From positions 395,881 through 459,880 of the forward strand of contig SDOX01000011.1 in NCBI GenBank assembly GCA_004565275.1: 64,000 bases of DNA. The letters are read 5' to 3'. The position numbers were made by a program, and so were the translations under genes. Source of the DNA: Nannochloropsis salina CCMP1776 (taxonomy: Eukaryota; Sar; Eustigmatophyceae; Eustigmatales; Monodopsidaceae). Below are positions 42,107-53,200 of this stretch, one piece after another. The notes under the pieces are model-generated. The model ran no database searches. It worked only from the letters and a program-made list of their open reading frames with translations, and was not told the DNA's origin. Numbering within the stretch: the stretch's first letter is position 1; each line of letters starts with the position of its first letter.

Positions 42107-43426
42107 ATGAAGCGGTCCACTCCACAACTTTTCTTCGTCCTTGTCCTCCTTTGCCTGGTCCACACAACTGTAGCTTTCTTGCCACAGTCCCTTGGAACCC
42201 CAACGTCTTGGCGGATACGAAGCGGAGCAAGCGTACAGCCTTTGGGGGTTAAGCGGCAGGGCCGACGGGGGGGCGGAGGCAGTGGAACGGGGAGGGGAGA
42301 CATCAACACGGGTGGGAAGTTTGGAAGCAGGCGAAGAAATACAAATGATGGAGCCGAGGCATCCAAAGACCCCGAAAAAAGGCTGATCAACCTTAACAGA
42401 AAATTGACCAGCATTCTTGAGGTAAGAAAAGGCTTAAACGCTGAGATGGGGCACACACGCGCGTTGTATGTCGTCCTACTTCGATACATATCATATGAAT
42501 GCCGCGGCTCATGGAAGCATCTTATGTTTGTGATACAGCTCGAGAGGATTTCGTTTGAGGATTTGAACGAGGATCAACGTCGCAAAGTGGACAGAAAGGA
42601 AGAGGTGTTGGAAGAAATCAGTCGCCTCACGAAGCGAGTGCGAAAAGAGGACTTCATGTAAGTATGCGGTATAGGGGGGGAGGCGAAACATGGGCTGAAG
42701 AGGCGCTGTCTATAGCTTCACAACTCTTACTTTTTGTGCACGCTTGTCGAGTTGTACGGGGCAGGGGCCAACCTCTGTAGTTGCGCCTCAGAACTTGTTG
42801 CGACGGGCAATTTTCCTCTTGATAAACATGCTTGATTGAATATGTCGCAGCGTTAAAGCTGAGGCATGGCTCTTGTTTTGCAGAGGTCGTGTCACATCCA
42901 TGGTGCCTATGTCTTATCCGCGTCTCAACCTCATTACAGTGAGGAAGCCGCGGAGCAACGAGCGGGCGCCACCTCGGCGGAAGATCTGAATGATGACGTT
43001 GTAGGCGGACGCATTCCTCGCACCATTTTGAAGCTCCTCGTCTACTGTCGTCTGTCCGATAAGGCCACCTGTGAGATTCTGTTGGAGCTCGGGAAAGTGA
43101 AGGTGAATGGCGTGGTTTGCGACGATCCAGTCGCACTTGTAGATCTTGTCAAAGATAAAATCGAATTTGACGGAGAGCCGGTAACGTTGCCAGAGACACG
43201 ACTGAAATACAAGCTTCGCTCCATCGCAGCCCAAGGGGAAGGTGACGACTTGGATGACGGGGCGCCTAAAGATTACTGTGCTCGGATCGATGGAGGACTG
43301 CTTATAGACTTGACCCGCAACATTCAGAAATCTCGGGGCGACTACGTGGACAAAAGCCCGTACATAATGCGCGACGCACAAAGGCATGGTGGTATGGGCG
43401 GCTCGGGGAGCCGTCGGGGAAGATAG
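42107..43426 (+). CDS. predicted plastid S4-domain RNA-binding protein
   Basis: Three exons are proposed: 42107-42421, 42539-42657 and 42886-43426, with donors gtaaga and gtaagt and acceptors gatacag and cagag. Together they give 324 codons in frame. The N-terminus has a signal peptide ending TTVA and then FLPQSLGT, the bipartite plastid signal. A helical segment follows (RLINLNRKLTSILE joined to LERISFEDLNEDQRRK). Exon 3 carries an S4 domain of the RsuA/RluB kind (CRLSDKATCEILLELGKVKV, NGVVCDDPVALVD, KIEFDGEPV) but no pseudouridine synthase domain, so it probably binds RNA without modifying it. Weak point: the last junction uses the second AG of CAGAG. If that is wrong, these are two genes, a 145-residue plastid protein (42107-42661) and an S4 protein starting at ATG 42866. 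That ATG sits in what looks like the pyrimidine tract of an intron end. Confidence 0.6.
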
Positions 43427-43954
43427 GTGGGGATGCGGTCGTGTCGATACGCGAACACGTAAAAAAACATGCAAAAAGGTGTTGTGCGTTGTGACTTTTA
43501 GAACACTTTCTCCGTACTGTTGCTATATTTTATTAGATTTATTTTGCTCTTAAAAGCGGGGGGGCGGATTTTTGCATATTACCTCGATTAGATTTATTTT
43601 GATCTAAAAAGCATTGGGGGGGGGATTTTTGCATGTTACCTCGAGCATTAACCTCCCGGCTACATGCCTTTGTCCTTGGTGGCCAGTGCCAATTCATCCT
43701 GTGGTATTTTTTAAATATACATGCGCGAATTCCACTACGTACATCAGCGACAATCATAATCATGTTGTTGCAGTGGTCGCTTGCATAATACGTTGAGATT
43801 ATACCCGCACGATGACATTGATGGCTACGCGTTTCTCAAGTTTAGCTGTTTTGTCCATCCACAAAGCATACCGTTTTATTTCCTCCAACCTTCTCTTCCA
43901 CTACAGCCGAGTCGCCTTGAAGCCATGCAGACTGAGTTTATATAGACTTGTAGT
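43427..43954. other. intergenic with a G-run-bearing tandem repeat
   Basis: Between two plus-strand genes. It holds the repeat at 43532-43643 (separate entry), the 3' UTR of the S4 gene and the promoter of the EF-hand gene. No other gene was seen. Confidence 0.5.
43532..43643. repeat. imperfect tandem duplication of about 56 bases with G7/G9 runs
   Basis: Copy 1 at 43532-43586 and copy 2 at 43587-43643 share ATTAGATTTATTTTG, then an A-rich/G-run block, then GATTTTTGCAT and TTACCTCG. The copies differ by several substitutions and in the length of the G-run (GCGGGGGGGCGG against ATTGGGGGGGGG). The copies abut exactly, so this is a local duplication that has drifted. Confidence 0.8.
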
Positions 43955-44824
43955 ATGGGGAATAAAGGGTCGACACAATTGCTTCCCAGTGTGGACACCA
44001 TGCTCAAGGCTTTCGGCCCCGAGGAGATGCTCGCGCTGGAGGACCGTTTCCCTGTTTCTCCGTCATCCGCTACACGGCACCATCAAGAAACACATAGAAA
44101 CTTGTATATTGGTAGAAAGAAAGACAACAGCAGCCAGGCATCTGTTCGCTTCGCGCCTGTCCTCATCACTAGAGAAGAATTTGTTGCCCTCCTTGGGGAG
44201 GGGTTTGGTCCGTGCATGAAGCGGCTCCTCCGCCGCCTCTTTACAGTGCTAGACGCCAATGGTACGGGCGCACTAGAGTACCAAGAGCATGTGGGCGCGA
44301 TGTACTTTTTCAAGCATGCGAGTCCCGTAGAGCGATTCCGCGTCATTTTTCATATGTACGAGCCAAAGTGCTCTTCTGCTTCCACTACGGCGGCAGCTAG
44401 TAAAGTCTATCTCGATAAAGACCATGTAATGGCATTGTGTACAGAAATATTTTCCACGCTCAGTGAGGTGGATGCTGGCCCGCAGCGAGTCATGGCCTCA
44501 TTTCAACGGGACAATGACGACGTATCATGGGACTTCGCGCCTCCTCTTGCTTCCTCGGAGGGCGTTGTGCCCACGCCGGTCTACTTACAGAGTCAGGCCG
44601 CGCCATTCAAGGATGTAATTGGTGTTATGGTGGATATGATATTTCTCCGGTGGGATGCGGACAGGGACGGAAGATTGAACCTGCTGGACTTCGAGGCCTT
44701 TGCGAGCCACCACCCTGAGAACGGCATCGAAGATGTGTTGGGGAAGCTGGTGACCTCGCCCCACGTGGCGCGTCTGATGTACGCGAGGAAGGTCCAAGGC
44801 AAGTATGTGAACGGAAAGGGATAG
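43955..44824 (+). CDS. N-myristoylated EF-hand calcium-binding protein, calcineurin-B / NCS-like
   Basis: Single exon, about 289 residues. It starts MGNKGS, a good N-myristoylation site (Gly2, Ser6), so it is probably membrane-attached. Two EF-hand loops are visible: DANGTGALEYQE (about 106-117) and DADRDGRLNLLDFE (about 230-243). The second is canonical with acidic residues at positions 1, 3, 5 and 12. The spacing, with a long insert between the hands (about 140-215), and the layout of the N-terminal helix resemble the calcineurin-B-like / neuronal calcium sensor / CIB superfamily, but the protein is longer than the 170-220 residues usual there. It may act as a Ca2+ sensor for a kinase, phosphatase or channel. 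The partner is unknown. It is convergent with the IPP isomerase gene. Confidence 0.75.
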   Translation: MGNKGSTQLLPSVDTMLKAFGPEEMLALEDRFPVSPSSATRHHQETHRNLYIGRKKDNSSQASVRFAPVLITREEFVALLGEGFGPCMKRLLRRLFTVLDANGTGALEYQEHVGAMYFFKHASPVERFRVIFHMYEPKCSSASTTAAASKVYLDKDHVMALCTEIFSTLSEVDAGPQRVMASFQRDNDDVSWDFAPPLASSEGVVPTPVYLQSQAAPFKDVIGVMVDMIFLRWDADRDGRLNLLDFEAFASHHPENGIEDVLGKLVTSPHVARLMYARKVQGKYVNGKG

Positions 44825-45019
44825 ATGACTAGGACGCGATGATGAGCGGGCCGGGATTGAGATGCGACCTTCAAAGAAAGCACCCCTTGAGAACGAAATG
44901 CTTTCTTCAACGTGCTCCTCTCGCAGCCACACATCATTGTGTGATCTTTCTTTCCTCAACTCCTTAAAACAATCGATTTCAGAGCTGCTCAGTCCCTGCC
45001 TCGGGGCTCCTGCCCCATC

Positions 45020-46018
45020 TCAATCCACGCGACCGATCCGATGGATCCGTGCTGTGTCCCGGTGTTTCTCGAGCTTGCTCGTATCCGCGCCCACATCGGG
45101 CCACCACGTATACAGCCATCGCTCCATGATAGCCCGGCTCCAGGGCGTAAAGTAAATGTGGCCTCGCACGTCCTCCCGCTCCGCGTCCCGCCCTCCTACC
45201 CCCTGGGCCCCGCCCAACGCCGCGTCTTCGGCCAGTATGACCTCCGGACTCTCGCCCCGGTGCAACTCCGCCCTGCGCATCATGGCCTTGAGCTCGGGGG
45301 CGGCCACGTAGCGCGTCTCGGAGACCTCGTTCTCGTTGGGTGTCAGGACCACGTCCTTCCGAGCCAGCAGAATGTAGTCGATTTCGTGCTCCCCCCACTC
45401 AGCGCCAGAGTCGCTGATGTAGTGGATGCGAGACATGTAAATGAAGTCCTCATGCCTCAGAGAGGAGATTGGGATGCCGAGCTCATGCTCGAGCTTCCGA
45501 ATGGCTGCGCGCTTGCATCCCAGGACAGGGTCCTGCCGGTCGTCCCCGAGCTCGGACTCGCTCCACAAAGGGTGCGAGCAGCAGGTATTGGTCCAAGCGT
45601 TGGGAAAGGTAATCTTGGTAGGGGCACGCTTTTGCAAGAGCAGTCGATTCTGCGTGTCGAACAGGAAAACGGAGAAAGCTCGATGCAAAGGCGGGCCCTT
45701 TCGATTTTCATGTCCTGCCCGCTTGGAAATGGGTTTGAGGGGTTTGTCATCGAAAGTCACCGCGACAATTTGCTCTTCTTCGAAGAGTCGCGCCTGCTCG
45801 GGATCGAAGGCAGAACGCGAGGTTGCGGCGCATCTGGTTACGCCTTGCGTGCTAATAGCCCTTTTGTGCAGGTTTATGGCATGCGAGACGCCGGCATTCG
45901 TCCCTGGAAACCGCAGAAAAGCATGGCAAAAACGTGGTAATTGCAGGGACAGTGACATGGAGATGTCGAAAAGGGTGATAAATGCACTAAAAATGCGATA
46001 TCCGCGCTTAAAGGACAT
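45020..46018 (-). CDS. IDI1: isopentenyl-diphosphate delta-isomerase, type I
   Basis: Interconverts IPP and DMAPP to supply isoprenoid (carotenoid, sterol, phytol) synthesis. Single exon, 332 residues. It is a Nudix-fold enzyme with the active-site Cys in TNTCCSHPLW (near 145), the catalytic Glu in WGEHEIDYIL (near 206), the Nudix-like segment GCKRAAIRKLEHELGI, and FTPWSRAIMERWL at the C-terminus. The N-terminal 75 residues are extra. They begin hydrophobic (IFSAFITLFDISMSLSLQL) and contain RFCHAFLRFPG, with Phe after a possible cleavage site, which suggests plastid import, where the MEP pathway operates. The Met at residue 21 is an alternative start. An insertion of about 25 residues (GGAQGVGGRDAERED) lies before the last helix. 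Confidence 0.93.
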   Translation of the reverse strand: MSFKRGYRIFSAFITLFDISMSLSLQLPRFCHAFLRFPGTNAGVSHAINLHKRAISTQGVTRCAATSRSAFDPEQARLFEEEQIVAVTFDDKPLKPISKRAGHENRKGPPLHRAFSVFLFDTQNRLLLQKRAPTKITFPNAWTNTCCSHPLWSESELGDDRQDPVLGCKRAAIRKLEHELGIPISSLRHEDFIYMSRIHYISDSGAEWGEHEIDYILLARKDVVLTPNENEVSETRYVAAPELKAMMRRAELHRGESPEVILAEDAALGGAQGVGGRDAEREDVRGHIYFTPWSRAIMERWLYTWWPDVGADTSKLEKHRDTARIHRIGRVD

Positions 46019-46623
46019 TCAAGGCGTCATTAAGCTCTTTCGACTGAAGTTGAACAGGGGAGGTGAGGTGGGGGATCCCGCGGACAGTGCTGGAGGCAAT
46101 TTGTGAGGAAACCCGTCGGTCCCCAGCCTGTCCTTGAATGCTGTGGTGAAAGTGGTTGTGGAGCATATTTCCGCGTGCAACAGGTCAGTAATTCCTCTGA
46201 TCATGTAGCCGAGAACGTCCCAAACGCGGGGGGAAGGCTCTGAGCTCTCTCTGTTCGCCAAGTGTCTTGCCCGCCACGCTCGACGCAACGATGTATGGTA
46301 ACTAAAGCGGCGAGCACACTGGTTCTAGCCAACTTCGTGTTCTTGGGAGCGCACGCAGGCGTAGCATAGTGTATTATTGAGAATTTCTGACTCGACGGAC
46401 ACACTGCGTGTCTTTTTCCCGCTTCTTCAGGATTAGGAGGAGAGGACACGGGCCACGAAGCAGCACCGTCGTCTTTGCCGGGAGGACGTACCACACGAAC
46501 AAAGTTTGTTGACCTCTGCCACTCGCGACAAGACTAAGTCTTTAAATTTTTCCTAGCGTTGACATTTGCGGCTAGGACCGGCGCGCTTGGTAGCATACAC
46601 GAAGCTGCCCTCCCTTAGTTGTC
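46019..46623. promoter_or_regulatory. divergent promoter region, IDI / J-domain genes
   Basis: 605 bases between opposed starts. Short minus-strand frames (46019-46288, 46201-46494) lack protein features. No defined motif was recognised. Confidence 0.4.
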
Positions 46624-48222
46624 ATGTCTCAAGGCGAGGACGGTCTCGTCTCGTTCTTCTTTTACATCCTTTTCGTGTACCCCCTGACTTCCTGGTTCCT
46701 GAAGCCAGGACGCTTTCCTCGAAAACGCGGGTTAACCTACGCAATCAGTTTTCTGGCCATTTTAGCCTTGGGTAAAACATATTTGGAGTTTCAAGACCGC
46801 GGCCCCAACCACTACAATGAGCTGCACATCACGCGGGCATCGACCCCCTTGGAAATCAAAAAGGCGTACAAAAAGATGTCATTAGAGCTGCATCCTGACA
46901 AAAACAAGAGCCCTACCGCGGCGGAAGAATTTGCCCGGGTGAAAGAGGCATATGATACGTTGATGGACCCGGAGTTGAGAGAAGTCTATAATAAGTTTGG
47001 TGCCGAGGGTATCAAGCAAAATCGACGCTTTGACGAGACGCAACTCTTGTTGGAGATCGCTGTCTTCTACGTAACGTGGGGCATGCTGGCCTTCGTGTTA
47101 ACGCTGGGGAAAGCCTCCAGCACTGCCCGGAACTGGATCTACACTGGACAGATTGCTATGTTGATCGCGGAGATCTCCCTCATGCTACAGGAGACCAAGC
47201 TTCCGAGCTGGCTCCTGCCTATGTGGACAGAGCACGAGTTCGTCTTTCTGATGCGGTCGCTGTTCCCGGCTTTCATGAATGGCTGTCGGTGCCTGTGCGG
47301 GTTCTTGTACGTGGATGTGGACGAGCAGGCGCGGCAGAAGATGGAGCACCTGGAGGCTCAGAACAAGGATATCTTGATGGTCCTGCGCGACATTCAAGTC
47401 AACATGCAGTCCATTCAGGTGCGTCGTGGGGGCTGCGCGAGTGCCGTTCCTGGGTGGTGTCCTTGAAGAAAGGGTGAGGAAGCCCCCGCCTTCGGGTACG
47501 GCCGTGCTCCGTCATGTCGTTGGATTTCAAAGGAGGCTGGATCCCTCGATTCGCAAATACATTTTGTACATGCATATATGAAATATGCCTATAAATTGTC
47601 TCTCTGTCCTCTCCACATGTTTTTCCCTGACAAAACTTGCCACTTGCGGTCCGCTTCGGCTCATCCCTCCCCCCTGTCTCTGCCCAGTCCGAGGTGCATG
47701 ACGCTAAGGCCTGTAGTGTCTCTTTCTCTTGACTCGACACCCCTTCTACCTCATTTTCTTGTACCAGGCTCGTCGCGCGGCGGCCCTCTCTAACCATTCC
47801 TCCTCCTCTTCCTCACCCTTCTCCCTTTCCACTTCCACCTCTTCCTCCCCTTCTACGACCGCACCGCCCCCCACGGCCAAATCTGACGCAATCTCGGCAT
47901 CCGCTACCGACAACGACGGAAATCAACTTACCAACAACAGGCCAGCGGCGGGAGCGGAGGGAACTACAGGAGCCTCGGGGGGGGCTCGTCGGCGGCGGGG
48001 ACGCTAAGTGGCGGCCCTGTGATCAAGGCAACACCGACCGGGAAAATCAAAGAGATGGAGGAACGCTTGCGGCAACAGAGAGAACGCGGATCCAGCCGGG
48101 TCTCAGAGCCTGTGAAGGCCGGAGCGGCGGAGAAGGCGGGAGGGGGGTTCCAGGTGTGGTGGGCGATTTTGCTGTACGTGGTCTTCCACTTTGTCTTCGC
48201 CAACAACAGTGGGAACTCTTGA
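46624..48222 (+). CDS. membrane-anchored J-domain (DnaJ-like) co-chaperone
   Basis: Exons are 46624-47418 and 47941-48222. The gtgcgtcg donor follows a Gln codon. The intron is 522 nt with a long pyrimidine-rich end and a caacaacag acceptor, phase 0. The product is about 358 residues. Order: a membrane helix (about 9-26, SFFFYILFVYPL), a second one (about 38-53, AISFLAILALG), the J domain (about 62-125, with HPD in ELHPDKNKS and the end DPELREVYNKFGAEG), and two further hydrophobic helices (140-185). An amphipathic stretch and a Gly/Ser-rich segment follow, and one last helix close to the C-terminus (WAILLYVVFHFVFAN). The HPD motif means it should stimulate an Hsp70. The topology resembles ER J-proteins such as those working with BiP, though no Sec63 Brl domain is seen. 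An alternative acceptor at 47769 would end in a stop at 48007 and lose the last helix. Confidence 0.8.
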
Positions 48223-48690
48223 AGGTATTGAAATGATGACATGATATTGTACTGGAAAGGATGACTTATGAACGGAAGGAAAGAGCGAAACGGAGGGAGG
48301 GTAATGGAAGGAGACGGAGGAGGGAGGAGAAGCAGAAGGAAAGGTAGGAAATTAAGATGCTTTGTATCCAGTCTATTGCCGACTTCCTGTCTTCATTGCA
48401 GCGAAAAAGACACGTCGATCTTAAACGACATACCAATATATTGCTCGTAGCCTGCATTGGCATGTGATCAGGTTGGATCGACCTTCGAGCCCGTTAAGCG
48501 CGGGCTACGGTGACTACAAAATGGGTCAACCATGGCCTATTTTTTATGTACAGCTTGTTGCCCTTCATTTTTCACTATTTTCGTGCTCTTCACGTTTTAA
48601 GACAGTGGCCTGCATGTCTGTGTTCCTCTCGCCAAGAATCCCTCCGGTCGCTCCGGGCACGCCTTCGCTTCCTCTTTCGACATCTTCCAC
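48223..48690. other. intergenic between convergent genes
   Basis: Holds the two 3' ends. A purine-rich tract (GGA/GAA repeats) covers about 48268-48350 on the plus strand. Nothing else was seen. Confidence 0.5.
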
Positions 48691-49500
48691 TCACGACCAT
48701 TTAGGAAACGGGAAAATCGCCGGGGTCTTTTGCATGTATGTCTTGTACGAGGTGTTGTCTTTCCAGCGGATGTTTGCCTTTCGCTCCACCATGGGCAGGC
48801 TGATTCCGTAGAGCAAGGTGGTGATAAAGCCAGGCCCCAGGAGTGCAAGTCCCCATTCCACCGGCCGATCATACGAACCTGAGGCAAGGAGAAGGACCCC
48901 ACAGTGCAGCACTATCTCCCCCGCGTAATTGGGATGCCGGGAGTACCGCCACAATCCAATGTTGATGAAATCGTCCCGGTGTCGCCAGTCGTTTTGCCAC
49001 TGGAACTTCTGGAAGTCAGCCAGCATTTCGAGGCCCAGGCCGAGTGAGAAGACCAGCATGCCTATCAAATCGGACGGGACGGGCCAGTCGGGGTTTCGCA
49101 TGTTGGAGTCTCTTTTCGTGCTACATATAAGCACTGGCAAGCAAGTCAGGAAAACCCACAGGCCTTGCACGGTCCAGTATTGCAGAAAGCGCAACGGCTC
49201 ATGTTTCACTGTATCAAAACGCGAGTCTTTTCCATGTTGCAAGATGCGGGTGAACAGGAAATAACCTAGGCGGAATGCCCACACCATAATGAAAAAAGAA
49301 GCCATTTGCTGCCGTGGGTGTGGGGGCCAAGGCCCGTGATACAGGTTCAAGAACATGGTAGCAAGGAACGTGAGGCTTCCTGTCAGGTCGTAAAACATCT
49401 CCGTCCTCCAAAAGTATGCAGGAATAAAGGCGAGCCATTGTACAACCAAACAGAATGTTGCCGGTGTCCAAAGCCCCAAGGGCATAGCTACAGCTTCCAT
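48691..49500 (-). CDS. DUF1295 / steroid 5-alpha-reductase-like membrane protein
   Basis: Single exon, 269 residues, six or seven hydrophobic helices. The C-terminal half carries the family pattern: DFQKFQWQNDWRHRDDFINI, then GLWRYSRHPNYAGEI, then PMVERKANIRWKD and YMQKTPAIFPFPK. The R-HPNY-GE segment is shared by DUF1295 and related C-terminal steroid 5-alpha reductases, sterol C14 reductases and ICMT-type methyltransferases, which bind NADPH or SAM there. DUF1295 proteins have no firmly established substrate. Lipid or sterol reduction is the usual suggestion. The bases upstream (ctactgtag just before an open extension) look like a splice acceptor, so an additional 5' exon is possible. Confidence 0.82.
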   Translation of the reverse strand: MEAVAMPLGLWTPATFCLVVQWLAFIPAYFWRTEMFYDLTGSLTFLATMFLNLYHGPWPPHPRQQMASFFIMVWAFRLGYFLFTRILQHGKDSRFDTVKHEPLRFLQYWTVQGLWVFLTCLPVLICSTKRDSNMRNPDWPVPSDLIGMLVFSLGLGLEMLADFQKFQWQNDWRHRDDFINIGLWRYSRHPNYAGEIVLHCGVLLLASGSYDRPVEWGLALLGPGFITTLLYGISLPMVERKANIRWKDNTSYKTYMQKTPAIFPFPKWS

Positions 49501-50209
49501 GAAACCAGCAGCTCCAAGTATGGAGAGCGCCTACAGTAGTACGGCAACGGGGAGTCATTTTCAGCATGAAAGTCGAGGCCGCACATTTTTTTACGGTTAG
49601 AAAATACGTGGACTTCAAACAAAGTACAAGCCTTCTATACCTACTAAGATGGAAATGTGTGTGGCAAACTATAGATCGCCACTCAGAGGAAAGTAAACTG
49701 ATAAAACGCTGCCTTCGGACCAGCGCTACCCTTGGAACAAAGAAGTGCAATAAATTTGTCCATATAAAAAGGAGAGGAACACTTACCGTCGACATGGCGA
49801 CACAACTGTACCACAACAAGCCGAAAGTGAGCTCTGCAGTCGGTGTTTGCGTCTGCTATGTGCATGTGAGCAGGGAGGAAATTAATCAGGAACGAGAAGG
49901 CGGTTGTGCTTGTCACCACAAGCTCTGATCGACGACTCCGCTGCTGCGAGGCGCAAGTCCGGTCACGCCTGCCACACCGGCCACGCAAACTTGCCAAAAT
50001 TACGATGCATCTAACGACTTGGTTCTTCCTCTTTATTGTCACGAATTGCAGGGAGCCGTTTTACGAGGTTCATGGCTTTCAGGAAGGCGGATTAGCCACG
50101 GTGCATTCGTCGAAGGGGGCTGCTCCTCCCTCTGGGATTCCTCCCTCTTCTTTAGTACCGCCGCAAGCATAAGCAGCACACTTCAAGGTGGCCAGTGGAT
50201 TGCGTAGGA
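49501..50209. promoter_or_regulatory. divergent promoter region, DUF1295 / SUMO protease genes
   Basis: About 0.7 kb between opposed starts. Plus-strand frames at 49566-49928 and 49906-50172 are not convincing, though part of the latter could be 5' UTR or leader exon of the protease. No defined motif. Confidence 0.4.
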
Positions 50210-53200
50210 ATGAATAGAGGTCCTAGGCCCAATCCTTCATCGGACGCTGGCCACGGCTACCACGAGTCAGCAAGGCAGTGGGGCGGGCACGACAGCTCTC
50301 GTCAAACGCAAAAGAAACGTCACGGCCTGACCGCGCGAGTGGGGCAAGAAACGGACCTCTTTCGCTCCAAGGTGGCAAGCGCTGGTCGTTATGGCAGTTA
50401 TAGCTACAACAAAATTGGTGTCGGTTTGGGAGCAGTGAGGAATGGAGGGGGAGGAGGAGGAGGAGGTAGAGGAGGAGGAGGAGGTGGAGGAGGAAAAGGA
50501 GGAGGAGGACCAAGAAGTGCGAACGACGTTTCGCTTGGACGCAGTGGTACAAATTTGAATGACAATTTTACGTTTGATTCTTATAGTAGCCCCACGGCGA
50601 CCAGCACAAGCGATGACCTGCGGCATTGCGGTGGAGGACGGGCTTCGGCCTTTTCGCCTTATAGCTCGAGCTCTGGTGCCGGTTCGGGAAAAGGGAGCGG
50701 AGGCTCGGTGGTAAGTCCAGGCGACGAACAGAGTATTGAAATCCGTGTTGATTGACCAGGGCATGTAAGCTGTGCAGACTCGCTCTTGTCCTGTGGACTT
50801 GCGCTCGCTCATTGCTCCTCATGCTTCATCCTCCTTACTACTATCATTATTCCATCCCCCTTCGAAGAAAGCGGACGGGGGCATCCAAGCTGCACGAGCG
50901 TCTCCGAGACCGCCTTCAGATGAACGAAATGCACGCCAGGCCCCGAATTCGGTTTCGTCGGCTGCTCGCGCCCCGCCTGTGAGGCAGGTAGCCGACCCGG
51001 CGGGCGCGGCGGCGATGTTTCGCAGCCTGGTCCCACGCGGTCCCAGCGTTCAGGGCGAGAAGCGGGAACCTGAGTCGTCAAGACGGAGAGACTATGGTCA
51101 TACGCGGAAGACATACGGGCAGCGGTTGATGGGGCTGAGTGAGGTGGCCTTCGGTCAGGATCTGTGGCGCGAAGAAGAGGTGGAAGAGCCGCGAGGCTTC
51201 TCGCTGCCGGTCTTGGGGAAAGAGAGCTCTCGCACGGTCCAGAAAGGGGAGGGTATGTTCGCCAAGTCGCCCAAGCGGCATCAGCACCCACGGGGGAACG
51301 CTGGGGCAGGCAAAGCGGCAAAAAGGGCGGGAAAGACGGTCGTGGGCCCTCGGGTGGAGGTAGGCGGAGGGACGATCGACTTGGTCTCGGAGGAGGAGGA
51401 GAGCCAAGAGAGAAGGCACGGGTCCCAGGACTCGGGTCCACGTGTGCCTGCAGAGACAGGAAGGGGCGAGGAGACCGCGCTCTCGCTCGGCGACCCCACG
51501 TTTACGGCCGAGGTGGTGTTCAGGGGGGAGGCGTCGGCAGGTGAGGGGGGGGCAAGGGGGGTATCCCCGGTAGCCTCGGTCTGCAAACGAGGGAGGTGTT
51601 GCAAGCGTGAGAGGAGGGATCGTCCTGATACAGGACAGACGTGCGGGGGCGGGAAGGAGCACTAACATCGCTTTCATGCCGCATACTCCCCCCCGTCCCA
51701 CATCAGATTGGCTGGAGGGCTCAGAGGGCCTGACAGAGGGGCCAGACGGCGCGGTGGCTCCCGGACCGGTCTGGGACGCACGGTGAGTATGGCTTGTCAG
51801 GGCACCTGGTCGCGGGGAACTTGAGGTCTTGTCTGGACGTGCCCACGACGGGCCGACCCCTCCGCTCACGACCCTCTTGATCGATTCCCGATGTCCCTCG
51901 CCCGCCTTGTCTCCCACGCAGGCCCCTGTTTGGATGCTGCATTTCTGTGTCTCTTCGCGAAAAGAGAATTTATTTGGCTTGGGGCCCGAGGAGCGTGCTC
52001 GGTAAGTGTGCATGACCAGGAAGAAATGCGAGCCTGCCTTTGGCAGGATGACGGACCTAATCCCTCCTTCGCTTTCTTACCTCGCAGCCCCCGCCCTGCA
52101 CGGCGAGCTCTCCATCCCTTTCCGGGACCTGTCCGCCTTCCATGCCTACGGCCCTCTTGCGGAACTGAACGACTGCTACCTGCTCCTGCTCGCCGAGAGC
52201 AAGCCCGTCGGCAAAGGGAGCGGAAAGACAGCCCGTGCAGGAGGTCAAGCCCTCCCAGAGGAGAAGCACCGGCTCTTTGTCTTGCAGCTCGATCCGATGA
52301 GTACGGGCACCTCCATGCACCAACCAGAGGCCAGGGCCCGCCACGAGAACCAGGCGTTCCTTCGCGCATTATTCCACAGGGTGGAAGAACAGGCGTCGTC
52401 CCACTCGCTCGCGGCGTTTCGGTTCTTCCCACACCCGAAAGATTGGGCACGTCCGGAGGTCACGAGCATGATCGCGCGCATCCACGAGGCCCAGGGAAGA
52501 AACAGCGCGGCAGAGCTCTTGACTAGAGTGCGAGAAGGCTTGGAAGAGGGAAGCGGCGCGGAGGGGCCCGGCGAGGGCCGGGAGGGCGGCGAGGCAGTAG
52601 AGAAGAAGGCGTGGCTTCGTCGGTCGACTCGGCGGAGCACCCGAGACTCGGCCAAGGCAGGCCTCTACGAGCACCTGGGCGCGGGAGGAGGTCCTCTGGT
52701 AGGGGAAGAGGAAGCCCGGTTGTTGTTCAAATTTCCGTTGCACCCTGAGGCGCCTGACCGGGTCGCGTTGACGTCCCTAGACCGAGTGAGGGTCGAAGAA
52801 GGGGAGTTTCTGAATGATAACGTCATTGACTTCCATTTCAAGTGGCTCGTGCACTGCGGCGTTGGGTGTGTAGGAGACTGTGGACTGGCAGACGAGAAGC
52901 GGAAAGTGCTGCGAGACGTGCATATTTTCTCGACGCATTTCTATTCAAAATTGACGGAAACATCCTCCATCACACGAGCCATAAAGCGGTCATCGCTCTA
53001 CTTAAAAAGCGCCACGCAGAGAAAGGGAAGCAAGGACAAAACTGAGGAGGATGGGTCCAGGATGGGAAAAGAGCAAATCGTGGCGACTGGAAAGACGCAG
53101 GGGACGGAGAGGGCGGGGGAGAAGGATATTCACACCCCCATGTTGGAGGTTAGGGCGCCGAAGGATGAGGATGACCGGGATGACATTGAGCTTTTGAGGA

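Noticed and set aside
42866-42885. ATG at 42866 as an independent gene start
   Set aside because: It sits in a pyrimidine-rich stretch ending in CAGAG that looks like an intron end. Kept only as an alternative in the S4 entry.
47729-48007. Ser/Thr-rich frame as second exon of the J-domain gene
   Set aside because: Its Ser/Pro/Thr run is a pyrimidine tract just before a better acceptor at 47940. Using the later acceptor gives a C-terminal membrane helix and keeps phase.
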